Below are positions 33,069-44,658 of a DNA stretch of 64,000 bases, in pieces. Source of the DNA: Corythucha ciliata (taxonomy: Eukaryota > Arthropoda > Insecta > Hemiptera > Tingidae). The stretch is taken from NCBI GenBank assembly GCA_038030265.1, contig CM075943.1, forward strand, positions 30,876,001 through 30,940,000, read 5' to 3'. The translations under genes and the position numbers were made by a program. Every line of letters begins with the position of its first letter. The first letter of the stretch is position 1. The notes below the pieces were generated by a model. It had not been told where the DNA came from. It saw only the letters and a list, made by a program, of their open reading frames with translations, and made no database searches.

Positions 33069-36000
33069 AACTCGTTAATTCGAAGCCCACGTTGTTCGTA
33101 ATGAGGGAGTTCCTCAATTTTCGTAATGCCTCTTTTCCTGAACTTCATCAGTTCTTTTAAGCGATGTCGTAGATCTCGCTGTCGCTGAATATTTTTCACT
33201 AAACTATCATAGTCACTGACAGTCATAAATCGACACAGCCATCTTAACCTTTGAAACACTTCCCTTGAAAAACAAAAATACGACTATATTAATGACATGA
33301 ACCCACCGACATAACTTCATTCAAATGCGTTACAGCTCTCGAGGAAGAACGTGGGCATAACGAAATCGTTCACGCTGGTACGAGAAGAATTTGTTTACAA
33401 GGGAGTATTCAGAAATCAAATCCTTTCGACGCTTTCTTTCCCTCAAACAATTTTGGTACAAAGCTACATTGAAACATTTGAGCTCTGCGGACAAAAAAAC
33501 AAGACAAAAAAACTAATACAACTAATACAAAGGTATGATTCACAAAACCCTGCTCTAACCAATGTCGAGCTCATCGTCGGTAGGTACATTCAAGTTGAGA
33601 CGAACTAACATTTTTTCTGCATCGTCGTCGTATTCCTGCGGAACGCACGAAAAATTACTTTCTATTTCATCGAAGTGGCACTTAAAATATTTTCTCGCGT
33701 CAACATTCAATCCCGTGTACCTACCATTTCGATGTCGCCCCGGTGAGATTTGTAGCCAATGCGTTCAATTAGAGGTTCAGGGACGATCACTGTTGGAATT
33801 TCTATATCCGGCATCGCAGAGTCTTGAGTTAAATCCACGATTTTGAACGACCTTTCAGTTCTTTCTTTCCATACTTTCCCTGGTTCTCCTTCGATGAACC
33901 TATCGTTGTATTCTCTAGATGCCTCTGAAAATTCGTTTATTTCATTTTATATATACGTACTATCAACGAATAACACGAAAGCTATTACCGTCATACCTTC
34001 GGCATTACGAGTCTGAATATGCAGAGCTATGGCGTCCCAATTTCCAAACCCGATTTTCTCGATGGCGTTGAGAAGCTTTATTTCTTCATGAGCCGACCAA
34101 TCGCTATGTCGGAAAAACGCGGTATCCTGATATGACCGGAAACGTGGATTACAAAAATAATTTTACGTTGGAGTAATAAACCTCAACGTCTTGGTTATTT
34201 TATAACTTACTACGAACTGGTAATCGTGATTACTTTTATGGGAACCCATTTCAGCCCCGGCCGCAAAACACTGCAAACAAACAACAAACAAGTCTGAGGT
34301 TAACTCTCTGGTTATGTGAAACTGAAGGAGGGGAGGGCGTAGAGCAGAGCCAGTAGCATTAGCACACAGATGTTAGCATAAGATTAGTGAACTTTTTTAC
34401 GCAATAGGCTCATACGCCAAGTACTCCACGGGTACAGTGACCAGAGGTCCTTCTTTAGGAAGGACGGTACTGCTTTAATAGTTTGTGGTCCTATGGCATC
34501 CTCAAAAGGACCCTGAAAGACACTAGTTCCAAAAACTACGGTACTTTTAGAAGGGCCTCATTAGTGAAATCAATTTTGTGGAGAACTTGCACATTTTTCA
34601 AGCACTGGTGTTTCTCGAAGAAGGCTCTTCAACAAGACAATTGCTCACATTAAACATTGAAATCAATCAAGGGGTGTAAGCGATTTTTTTAAAAATTTTG
34701 AGTGGGGCGTTTGATTACGTCAAAGGTCAGTTAATGAAATGGGTGGTGTTGGGAAGAGGGGGAAGACGCGTTTTCTGGGGTTCAACTTTTCTTGTTATTT
34801 GTAAACAAACCATTTTAGAGTTCCCTCAAATGCTTGGCAACTGCACATTGACGTCATTTCCCCTCGCACCATCCATCCCCTCCTGAAGAACTTTGAAATT
34901 TATTCAAAAATCACCAGACGCACCAATCAGGCTGCAACTACCGTTGATATCCTTCCGTCCATGTGCCAATTCACCGGTATACTATTCTCTCGAATCGGGC
35001 ATTCATGCAAGTTCTCCATTGAAACATAAGTTTGCTTTCAACAAAAAGAAGTGCTTTATTTGTAATAAAGTAAGTACCTAAGTAGTCGAAGGGGCGTAAC
35101 CAGGACCGGACAATCCTCGAAACCGGAAGGACAGACGGAACCTTCAATTTACCCCTTCAAACTGGCTAATAATATTATTTTCCCCTTTTATACATATAAA
35201 ACAAAATCTTCAAAATTCACTCGAGAAACAGATTTTCCCCGGCCAAAATGGAGATTTTCCGTGAAGATACTATCAGATTCTGCCAAGAAACTGGCAAAAT
35301 CGCTCGGAAACTGTTGATTTTGCTCCCTCCCCCTCCCGCTGGATCGACCGTATGAAACGTACGACGGTATGAAACGTGTGAGCTGTACTCCAGATAAAGC
35401 TTATTTGACTCGACAAGTGACGGTCAAAAGTGGTTTTTTGACCGTGAGGCTCGGTGAGGCTTATTGAAACTCGCGGAGGTTTCTCAAATAGGGCGTCAAT
35501 TTCGCCCTCGCAAACAACCACCCGTTGATTTGTTATTTATTATTAAGTAATTGAAACTTCGCCTTATTAGAATCAAATTGTTCAGCCCAAGAAAATTAGT
35601 GCAAAAAACAGCCCTAGCCCCTGAAAATTGCTCGAGAGCAGGAAATCGTTTTAAATCCCTCTTGGGGGTCCTGAATAACAAAGATATGAGTTTGCGACGG
35701 TTTCTTGGATGTGCTTCAGATTTGAGAGCCTAAAAACCGCTAAATTTTTGCACTTTTACCAGTTTTTCACGTATAACTCGAAAAGTACGCATCCTACAAA
35801 AAATGGCACTATTTCCGTTTTCAAAGAGCGTCAAATTCCCGGTCGAATGACTTTCGAAACATCATAATCGGTCTAGCCGTTCAGCCGCAATCGCCAGTCA
35901 GTGATTGTAAATTTTATCATCTTTGCTAAAAAGTTGACAACCCTGAATTTTAACGCCTGCAGGTTGAAAAAGTGAAAATTACCATTTCCAAATTGCATTT

Positions 36001-39000
36001 CTTAGCTTCTTATATAAGACGGTCCGGCTTGTTCGGGGGAGCCGTCTCGGAATCAAAGTTTCTTGTTCTTTCTCCTCAACTAAGGATGCTCTTTCTTCTG
36101 CCTCCACATGATATTCGTCCGAATATCATGTGAGGATGAGTCCGTTCCGACGCATCCTTTTCAGAATCGAGGGTAATTTCATGGTGCTGATCACTCACAG
36201 AATTGAGACACGCATGTCCCTTGCAGTAGGCACAAGGGGCTGAACACTTGATCCCGACTTTTCGACAGGAAATGTGATGCGTTCACATCTGCACCTGAAA
36301 GAACGTCCTGAAATAATGTTAGGGAGCGGCCAGTTCACTGGGGGGGCAACGTTGCCAAGTTGAAAGAGTTTTTTGACAGGGCCCTTCGGAACAGAAGGAA
36401 TCTCAGTTCGTGGAGAGATGGCCTTCTGTTGCCTGAGTAAACAGCTGCGATGAACTTCGTTCCAGCCTCAGCATTCCGGTCAGGAGTGGCTTACTTATGG
36501 TCGAGAAAACCCGAGGCAACATTGAAATCAGGATTTTTGGCTAGGGTGTTGGTAAAGGCCTTACCTTGTCGGAAAAATGAAGAAGTTGACGCGCATCCAA
36601 GTTGAATGCCTGCCCTCATGAACTTATCTATGAGCATCGTAATTAGACGTTAACATTGTAGGGTTTTCAAATGTTTAATGAGGATAGTGAAAATTGTCAA
36701 ATGTTGACTGGCGATTGCAGCTGAACGCCTGGAACGATTTCAATTTTGCAAACGTCATTCAACGCAGAATTTTATGCTCTTTGAAAACAGAGAAATGGTG
36801 GCATTTTCTGTGAGATGCGTACTTTTCGAGTTATACGCGAAAAACGGAAAAAAGTGCGAACATTTCGAGGGTATAAAATCTGAAGCCCAACCTAGAAACC
36901 GTTGCAACTCATAAATTTGTTATTAAGGACCCCCAAGAGATATTAAAACGATTTTCAGCTTTCGAGCAATTTTTAGGTGCTAGGGCACTAATTAGCGTGG
37001 ACTACTATACAGCGTCTTCATAAATTACCTCGACAGAGAAAGTATGGTGATAGTACACCTCATTTGTAATCGAAATTAATATATGAGGTTTTTTGGAATT
37101 CCTCTTGGTTTTCGAGATATCATCAATTTCGTGTTTTTTGGCGACCCTCTGTTTTTTTTTTCGACAAGTGACTAGTACGACATCATCAACAAGTGCTAGA
37201 CTAAAACTAAATAGCTCATTGAAAAGAGCACAAAATTTCCTTCATTATTGGTCCTCAACTCAATAAAATTACACCAAGGCCCTAGCCGCTAAGGCATTAG
37301 ATACCCGAAGGAAACTCGTTATTCGCATTTCTGCCCAATTTTCATCAGCAATTTTTACCATTTCGTCAAAGGAAAATATTTTTTTGCATTCATAGGGAAA
37401 ACTTCCTTATTATGTTAGCTTTCCATTGACGTAAAATAGTTACCAGTTTTCACCATCTTGTGAAGAGGTAGAAGCAATAAACGAGCCCAAAACTGAAAAA
37501 TAACCCGCAATGAGGACTCATTGAATGAGGTGAAACCAGCTCTGATTGCTCGTTGCCAACGGATGAGACATACGGATTCAAGCGGTCAGCTAAATCTATC
37601 GCTAATTTACGTTGGTGAGTTGAAATTTGGTGGTGGTGAAGCTTAAAGTATCGTTAGAGGATTGGGCTTCATGGACCAGTGGTCACCCTGACCCGCGACC
37701 CGCGAATGCGAAAATCGAATGCAAAAATCGGCCCTCCGCACACCTGCATTGGATGCACGTTGCACCTCCAGTCGTCGCCTCTGGAGCATCCTTGGATCCC
37801 GCTAGCGGCATTTTTCCCCTAGAGGCCCCAGAGAGGAGCTTGAGAATCGTACGTATTCGAGAATCGCGCTAAGAAATCCAGAGGCGACGACTGGAGGTGC
37901 AACGTGCATCCAATGCGTAACGCGGAGGGCCAATTTTTGCATTCGACAACAAGAGAAAACCTAGAATCCCAGAAAAATCCATGGAGGGTTGGGGGTTCAG
38001 GGTGACCAACTTACTGGCCCATGAAGCCCAATCCACTAACGATATTTTAAGCTTCACCACCACCCAATTTCAACTCACCAACGTAAATTAGCGATAGATT
38101 TAGCTGACCGCTTGAATCCGTATGTCTCAAGTAATCAGGGCTGGATTCACCTCATTCAAAGGGTCCTCATTGCGGGTTATTTTTCAGTTTTGGGCTCGTT
38201 TATTGCTTCTACCTCTTCACTAGATGGTGAAAACTGGTAAATGTTGTACGTCATTGGAAAGCTAACATAATAAGGAAGTTTTCCCTATGAATGCAAAAAA
38301 ATATTTTCCTTTGACGAAATGATAAAAATCGCTGATGAAAATTGGGCAGAAATGCGAATAACGAGTTTCCTTCGGATATCTAATGCCCTAACGGCTAGGG
38401 CCTTGATGTAATTTTATTGAGTTGAGGACCAATAATGAAAGAAATGTTGTGCTCTTTTCAATGACCTATTTACTTTTAGTCTAGCACCTGTTGATGATGT
38501 CGTACTAGTCACTTGTCGAAAAAAAACAGAGGGTCACCTAAAAAACACGAAATTGACGCGATATCTCAAAAACCAGAGGAGTTCCAAAAAACCTCAAATA
38601 GTAATTTCGATCAGAAATGAGGTGTACTATCACCATACTTTCTCTGTCGAGGTAATTTATGAACACCCTGTAAAGTGTTTGTTTAGAATCCATTCAGTGG
38701 CCAGACGATTTCGTCAATAAACGAGTTACGGAGGTTAACAATAAGCGAAATAATCACGAGATTCAGGGGTAAGTATGAAGTTGCCAGTTACAGAGCTAAG
38801 CAGTCGAAAAAATTGCGAGCGCGGGGCCAAAGAGTCGAGATTCGACGGATAAAACCCCACTAAATCGCAAGTTTCGAATCTAAATATCCGTAAAATACAC
38901 GTTTGGGACCGTTTGCGAAACCACTTCTTATTAGGGAACACCAGCGAAACTGCAAAGCAATAATTTTGCTTTTGAACGTGCAACAATGGAGACAAATCGC

Positions 39001-41438
39001 GGCGACATTGCTTCATTCGGAGATGACAGAATGGCAAGTTTCGGAGCCATTTTTGTTTTATTAGTCATTCTGAATAATACACCTATGTTTACGGTCAGAA
39101 AAAAAAAATTACAACACACCCTCAAACTTTTTCTGTGTACGTTTTAACATGTCCAGATTCGATTTCTGCAATGTCCGTCCGCCGTACGGGCCATATCTTG
39201 CTCTAGGATTGCTCGAAAAAACTCGTTCTTTCGCACATAGACTACATTTGGGATCTAGTTGGTCCTAACATCTGATCAGTTTGATCAAATAACTCCCTGG
39301 GGTTTTATGGGCTAGAAGCTGGTCCAAAATGGGGATATTTAAAGGTTTTGAGATCATAGGGGTGTGGGGAGTCGAATTTTATGTAATTTCAAGCCGGATT
39401 TGACTAGATTCATAAATAATAAACCCATGTGTAAAATTTTGAAGCGTTTTTCAAATAGTCCAGTCTAGACGGTCCTGATAGCGCCCAAAGATCGAGACTA
39501 GCGCTGCGTCCATGGGACAATTCCGATGGATAGCCGCGAAATTACATCATTCGGAGCTAAATATCTGCGAAATTGTAAGTTGAATAATTTAAAGTTTAGG
39601 GCCTTTTTTATTGGGCGCGGAACCGGACCAGCCGGCCTCGACACCACCCAAAGTCAGACGAGTAGACGCAAAATTGCAACATTTTGGAGTTTTCTGGATA
39701 AATATTCATGAAATTGCAAGTTTCAGGTCTTACTAAGGCGAATTGCAAGTTTCTGTTCTTTATTTTCGTGAAATTGCATGTTCCTGGGCCTTTTTTTTCA
39801 GTGGGTGAGACCCCCTGGGCAAGCTGTACCCGAAGCGCCCGTTGGCTGTTGAATGTTTGAGAAGTTGCAATTTTGGGTCCTATTTTGAACGTTATTATTC
39901 AAGTTTCCTGGCTGAATATTCGCGAAATTGGCAGTTTCGAATCTTAATTTAAATTAAATTTGAAATCTTATGCTATTAATTAGCTCGCTTTGATAATGAA
40001 ATAGATTCTTTGAGGAAGTCACATTTTCCAAAAAAAATTTTTTTTCGATGAGGCATATCAATCTTTTCACGTAAATAAATAAAAATTTAAACCCCTTCAG
40101 AAATACTTTTTATTTCTTAATAAAAGTTGGCATATTTGAAATCCCGCCAAAACGAAAATTTTGCGCAACGTATTATCCCTAGTATTCTCTGTCCTTTTCA
40201 TGCCTCTAAGCTCATCTATTTATCCTGCATTATTTTATTTTTGGGGAGCTCTAGTAGAAAATAAGGGAAAGAAACACAACAAACCGCTATCCGACAGCAA
40301 GGTTACAGGCGAATTTTTTTCGAAAGGCGCATATGACACAAACATGTTAGCTGGCGTGTTTGAAATGACATAAAACTTCAAAAATCGCGTAGGTATTTAT
40401 TAACTGTTGGATTACTTTACGAACGGATCACGATTTTTGCTCTATTTTAGCGTAAATAAACCTTGAAAAATAGATTTATGAATATAATTTCTGACCTATG
40501 AAACTTCCTCATAACCCAGTGGGCCTGGATTCGAATCCTCCTATTGCCCATTTCACTATACTATAAGGCTTTGGCGAGATGTGACACGGCTGACGACGGT
40601 GAACGTTCAACAAACCACGCACCAACCGAAACGTATGTGTGTGCAGTGCACAGCTGGATCAGGGTACGGCGGCGTATGAGCCCAAAGGAGGCTTTAGAAC
40701 CTGTCGGGTTCGAAGACTCTGTTTAGGGTCTTAATGTAAGCAAAGTTGCTAGTTTCGGGGCCTTTTTGTGGCGGCGGCACTCGGATTAGCCGCAGAATTA
40801 CATCATACGGAGCTATAATGTCAATAAGTTCAAACAGAGCTAAATATCTTGAGGCTATGGAAGTTACATGATTTGGCGTACGAGTGTTGGATTGGAACAG
40901 ATGAATAAAATAAATTATGCCCGGCTTTCGAGAAACGGAGGGTCTGCCCATGTACATAGGCCCAGCCTTCACATGTAATCTGACAAGGGGGTTGTCGTAT
41001 AAAAGTGAAGTGTGATGACGTGAGACGAGATTGACTAACAGCTAAAATTTACGCTAATGGGCTGTGAAATTCACTCTCATCTCGTCTCACTTTTTTGTGC
41101 CTTACAGTTCCCATTGTAGCAATCGAATGAAATGAGACGAAAAAGCAACTGTCACGAGAATGTAAAGGATTGCCGTCAACAGTTCGAATTGATGCAGCAG
41201 CGATAGGGAAATGTTTTTCATAATTAAACAAATTGAATAATTATTCAATAAATCTAGATTTTTTTACCTGCAGACATAATGTAAAACCCTCGCATGTCCC
41301 GCAAGCGACCCTTACGCCGTTCAAGTTATCCCCACAATAAGCGCAGCTCACTAAACGGACGGGGAAGCGTTTGAGTAAATAATCTTGACACTTATTCCTC
41401 GTTACACTCACCACTTGTTGAAGCCATTCAAAGTTCAA
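33069..41438 (-). CDS. Ada2b: Ada2b (TADA2B) transcriptional adaptor, seven exons, 3' end not found
   Basis: Ada2b is a SAGA-type subunit that supports Gcn5 histone acetylation in the nucleus. The exons on the minus strand are 41438-41277, 34270-34211, 34126-33997, 33924-33725, 33635-33560, 33484-33382 and 33263-33069. The ZZ zinc finger spans exons 1-2 (SCAYCGDNLNGVRVACGTCE, then LCLQ joined to CFAAGAEMGSHKSNH). The SANT domain is in exon 3 (DWSAHEEIKLLNAIEKIGFG, NWD). The ADA2 region covers exons 4-7 (EYNDRFIEG, DLTQD, EYDDDAEKM, LRERKRRKDLISEY, FRKRGITKIEE). The pattern matches TADA2B rather than TADA2A. About 308 residues are recovered. The donor of exon 6 is a weak GTACCA and is the least certain junction. 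A strong donor after exon 7 says the gene continues, yet I find no SWIRM exon. Intron 1 is 7 kb and contains foldback elements. Confidence 0.9.
35594..36993. mobile_element. Foldback element, 1.4 kb, about 350-bp inverted arms
   Basis: The left arm (35594 to about 35965) and right arm (about 36643-36993) are inverted with roughly 80-85% match by eye: CTTGGGGGTCCTGAATAACA at the left versus its complement near 36940; GTATAACTCGAAAAGTACGC at 35773 versus 36815; AATCGCCAGTCA versus TGACTGGCGATT. The centre contains a perfect 13-bp-arm hairpin at 36105-36132. There is no transposase frame. Confidence 0.7.
36105..36132. repeat. Perfect short hairpin in the foldback centre
   Basis: CACATGATATTCG and CGAATATCATGTG pair perfectly around a 2-nt loop. 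An outer GGATGC/GCATCC pair (about 36084 and 36151) would extend it. Confidence 0.7.
37010..38670. mobile_element. Foldback element, 1.66 kb, about 780-bp inverted arms, TA flanks
   Basis: The arms run from CAGCGTCTTCATAAATTACC (37010) to the centre near 37787 and back from 37874 to GGTAATTTATGAACACCCTG (38670), with perhaps 5-10% differences. The loop is about 87 bp. It is flanked on both sides by TA, as expected for Tc1/mariner-type insertion, although the ends do not identify a family. It begins 16 bases after the previous foldback ends. There is no transposase frame. Confidence 0.75.
38735..39055. repeat. Family-C-like short-period sequence
   Basis: Words such as CGCAAGTTTCGAATCTAAATA and GGCAAGTTTCGGAGCC repeat at about 30-bp spacing. 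More diverged than the arrays at 25925 and 39530. Confidence 0.45.
39061..39350 (+). repeat. Dispersed about 290-bp repeat, copy 1
   Basis: The copy runs from ATTCTGAATAATACACCT through CTCGTTCTTTCGCACATAGA to CTGGTCCAAAATGGGG. It matches 51790-52075 in the opposite orientation at high identity. No known family is recognised. Confidence 0.7.
39530..39960. repeat. Family-C short-period array
   Basis: Units such as GCCGCGAAATTACATCATTC, GGCGAATTGCAAGTTTCTG and CGCGAAATTGGCAGTTTCG recur about every 30-35 bp, with the G/C-rich word GACCCCCTGGGCAAGC also seen in the array at 58600-58850. Confidence 0.6.
39990..40510. repeat. Dispersed unit U, uninterrupted copy
   Basis: The sequence from TTGAGGAAGTCACATTTTCC through GTTGGCATATTTGAAATCCC and GCATATGACACAAACATG to GAAACTTCCTCAT matches the interrupted copy spread over 56290-58550. 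A family-C array precedes it. Confidence 0.7.
40511..40720 (+). mobile_element. SINE copy 3, truncated at the 5' end, no A tail
   Basis: It starts inside the tRNA-like head (AACCCAGTGGGCCTGGATTC, then a B-box-like GATTCGAATCC) and follows the SINE body (GACAAACCGCGC-like ACAAACCACGCACCAACCGA). It ends without an A tail near GGTTCGAAGACTC. It directly follows unit U. Confidence 0.65.
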
Positions 41439-41984
41439 AGAAATAACAAAAAATTGACGAAATTTAGGGAAAACTCCAGTTTATAAAGGAGCCGAAAGAT
41501 TTTGAAGTTTCTCAGACTCAGTGCCGACAGCCGCATTCAGTTTGACTTTGAATTGAACTGAAACTTAAACTTAACTAAACTGAATCGGCCTACTTACTGG
41601 TTACTGAGCTGAGGGTCAGGATCAGGTTATTGTCAGACTACCCGGCTCATTCGCATTCGCTCACAAGCTTTCTTTCTTAGTCTTTTTTATGGTGGTGGAG
41701 TATTAGTCGCTCTTAGCTGCCCCTAAAACGGAGGGCCCCTGTCTAAGATGGTTCGCGACGCAGCCGAGACGTTATCCCACTAATATTTCAGTTTCACAAA
41801 AGTTTTTGAAACTTCGTATTTCATCGTTCATCGTTTTGAGTAAACCGATGAGTCAGACGGTTTTATTTTTTCGAACAAAAATTTTAGGCCATAGTTTACA
41901 GGTACGGCAATAAGTACACCATATTTGGTCCTTCTGTCTTCCGACCATTAGCGGATAAACTATAACGATACTCGCTAAATAAAT
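41439..41984. other. 5' flank of Ada2b
   Basis: This should contain the Ada2b 5' UTR and promoter. No definite promoter motif is seen, and no gene on the plus strand. Confidence 0.4.
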
Positions 41985-43040
41985 GACTAAATTGAGCGTT
42001 AGAACCTTAAAATTGACTAAACTGACCATTCGTGCCCTGAAAAAGTCACACTGACTATTCATGACTATAAAATTGGCAAATCTTACTATTTTCACCCTAA
42101 AAATGGCTGAACTGACGATTCACCCCTTGAAAATACCCCAACTGGCTCTGCTCGCCCTATAATTGGTAAATCTGACATAAATTCACTCTTAAAGTAACTA
42201 AACAGACGATTCGCACCGTGAAAATTTCTAAACAGACGACATCTTGCCATGAAAATGACAAAACGAACCATTATTCGCGCTCTAAAAATTGCCAAAAATA
42301 ACTGACCATTCTCTCCTTGATAATGGCTAGGCTGACGAATCCTGCCCTAAAATTGGTGAATCCAACTCAATTGGCCCTACTAATGATTTGTGCCTTGAAA
42401 ATGCCTAAAATTAATTTAATTGTGCCCTAAAAAAAAGCAATACGTGCCCTGAAATTGGCAAATCTGACTCAAATTCACCAGTAAAGTAGGTAAACTGAAG
42501 ATTCGAGCCTAAAAGTGTCTAAACTGTTGATATTCGTAGCCGATAAATTCGAAACCGACCGAGTTTTTGGCAATACAAAAAGGGGCAAACTGGCCATTTG
42601 CGCTCCTTGAAAAATGGCTTATATAGCTGACGATTCATGCCCTAAAAATATCCTAACTGGCTATTCACCCCCTAAAATTTGCAAATCTGACTTAATTGAC
42701 CCTAAAAATGGCTAAGCTGATGATTCTGAAAATGCCTAAAATGATAATTTGTGCTTTAAAAATTGCCAAACTAGCTATTGGCGTACTAAAATTTTAAAAT
42801 ATGACTCAATTAGCTCGAAGAATTGCCAAAATTTTTGATTGCAAATGGCATAACAAACCATTCACGCTCCAAAAATTTCCAAACTGGCTATTTTGCTCCT
42901 TGGCAAATGTCTGAAACTGACGTGTCGAGCTCTAAAGATAGCTAGACCGGCTATTCACGCCCCAAAATTGGCAAATCTGACTGAAATTGACAAAACTGGC
43001 TATTCGCCCCTTTGAAAATGACTGAACTGACGATTCGTTG
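41985..43040. repeat. Short-period degenerate array, family B
   Basis: About 32 units of roughly 32 bp follow AAAATGGCTAAACTGACGAT then TCGCGCCCTAAAATTGGC. Neighbouring units differ in length and sequence. Further units lie at 43945-44045 beyond a roughly 900-bp insertion. Confidence 0.75.
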
Positions 43041-43079
43041 CCAAATCAGCCGCAAAACACCATAAAAGTGGTATACAGG

Positions 43080-43715
43080 TGTAAGAGGGCGGAAAATGAA
43101 CTTGAATAATATGGTTAATTGATTAATTTTATTCCAGTGTAAATAGGACTTATTAATTGTTAGTTTAAGAAGAGTTTCAAAGATGATTCATGCGGGGTTG
43201 AAGAACTGTAGATGTTGTGAAAATAATGCAGTACCCTATAGATAGTAAGGACAAAGGGTATGGGAATCGAGAATGAATCACTGTATTATATTTTTAAAGA
43301 ACGTATACAAAACGGAAGGGGTTCAGACAAGGAATAGAGATTAGATGTAATGGTTTACAGAAAAAGAGGAAATTAGGACGGAAAGCATCGAGCTTTGTTA
43401 TAAAGCAACTTCTTCGAGGTCGGAGACGGTCAGTGAGTCTGAGTCGTGTACAGATCGAGTAGTACAGAGTCGAGTAGGCGTCTGGACCGTCTTCAAGGGC
43501 GGCAGGCCTCGGGCCTAGCGGGGGGATTCATGTGAGTACCGAAAGTTTCCGAAGTTTTGTAGCGGGGAGGGAAGAATAATAAAAAGCCCAGTGTCTGATT
43601 GATTTGTAGTTATCCATTTTAATAAGTTGTGGGATTTAATTTAATTAAAATTAACGTTGTGTGTTAAAGCAAGCAAAAGTTTCCTTCCTCTGATTTTCCC
43701 TCTCGTTCACTCTCA
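43080..43715 (+). mobile_element. Possible solo LTR inside the family-B array
   Basis: The stretch begins TGTAAGAGGGCGG, ends CACTCTCACA, contains AATAATAAAAAG near 43577, and interrupts an otherwise continuous array. TG...CA ends fit an LTR. No clear target duplication is seen and no matching second LTR occurs in the window, so this is tentative. Confidence 0.35.
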
Positions 43716-43944
43716 CAATATCTCGAAGCAGTTTTTTTGGACTGCATAGTAACCGGCCGTTGGTAAATCCACCGGTTTACACAAATTTCTCATCTTTTTT
43801 CTTTTGTACATTTTTCCCTTTTTTATTTTTTTTATTTTTTATTTTTTGTGTACATTATTGTATTTTTGCCCCTCTCCCTCCTCCCGACCTATTGGTTCCC
43901 CATCGTGCTTATACACTGACTGCAATGCTACTCTCGCCCACTAA

Positions 43945-44045
43945 AACTGCTTGACTGGCGCGTTCTAAAATTGGCCAAACTGACTATTCACGGCCTGAAA
44001 ATGTAAGCAAAGACAATTCCTGTCCTGAAAATGGCAAAACCGACG
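43945..44045. repeat. Family-B array, right fragment
   Basis: Units such as GGCCAAACTGACTATTCACG and CTGAAAATGGCAAAACCGAC continue the array, just left of the copia insertion. Confidence 0.6.
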
Positions 44046-44150
44046 ATTTAATATTTGAACGGAGTCATTTAAAGTAAGTTGTGTGATCTGTCCAGAAACG
44101 AAGAGGATCATACTGAGTGGATGCGTATTAAGTGTAAAAGAAAACAATTG

Positions 44151-44155
44151 GGTTT
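44151..44155. other. Target-site duplication GGTTT (left) of the copia element
   Basis: GGTTT precedes the left LTR and follows the right LTR at 45641-45645. Confidence 0.75.
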
Positions 44156-44388
44156 TGTTGAGTTTTTATAATAGAATAAGTATAGTAAGATAATTGGTGT
44201 GGTAAGACTGTTCGTTTATGGCTTGTTCTCTATCTCTCTCTCTCTCTGTTGTAACCTCTACTAGTCGTTATTCATGAATTTCATGAAGCCATCGAATAAT
44301 GTGCTCGTACAATTAATTATTGTGTTTAACAAAAGACTTAATCAATTCCGTGGCCTAAAAACATTAATTCGGACCTCTACCTTCAATA
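44156..44388 (+). repeat. Left LTR of the copia element
   Basis: Aligns with the right LTR except for several indels, mainly a (TC)n expansion at 44230-44250 and extra blocks near 44185, 44275 and 44365. Its last bases read TTCAATA instead of TTCAACA. Confidence 0.8.
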
Positions 44389-44457
44389 GGTTATGTGCCC
44401 AGGAGTTTTTCCAGTTTGTTTTAACTTTTATTCGTGCCGGTAAAAAAATATTGAAAA

Positions 44458-44658
44458 ATGAGTGAGTCAACCTCACTTGTTACCGCATGCCTCGAAAAAT
44501 TAAAAGGCCGCGAGAACTACAACGCTTGGAAATTCCAAATGACAAACTTATTAAAGCACGAAGGGCTATGGAATTGTGTCATCGAGACTCTCCCGCAAGA
44601 CAAACAGGAGACTGTTCGTCGCGAGGAAAAAGCTCTTTCAAAAATAAATCTTTCATGA
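44458..44658 (+). pseudogene. Copia gag fragment
   Basis: It is a 66-codon open frame whose N-terminal pattern (LEKLKGRENYNAWKFQMTNL) matches copia gag. It then stops, and related sequence continues in other frames (a stretch with FDSMEHYVNEAMSISQEL at about 44768-44822). Not functional. Confidence 0.75.

Noticed and set aside
36079..36156. Hammerhead-ribozyme-like region (GGATGAGTCCG next to a perfect hairpin)
   Set aside because: The conserved CTGATGA is not exact and the required GAAA is absent (CGAC stands there). The outer stem also lacks a proper cleavage-site junction, so it is only a hairpin.
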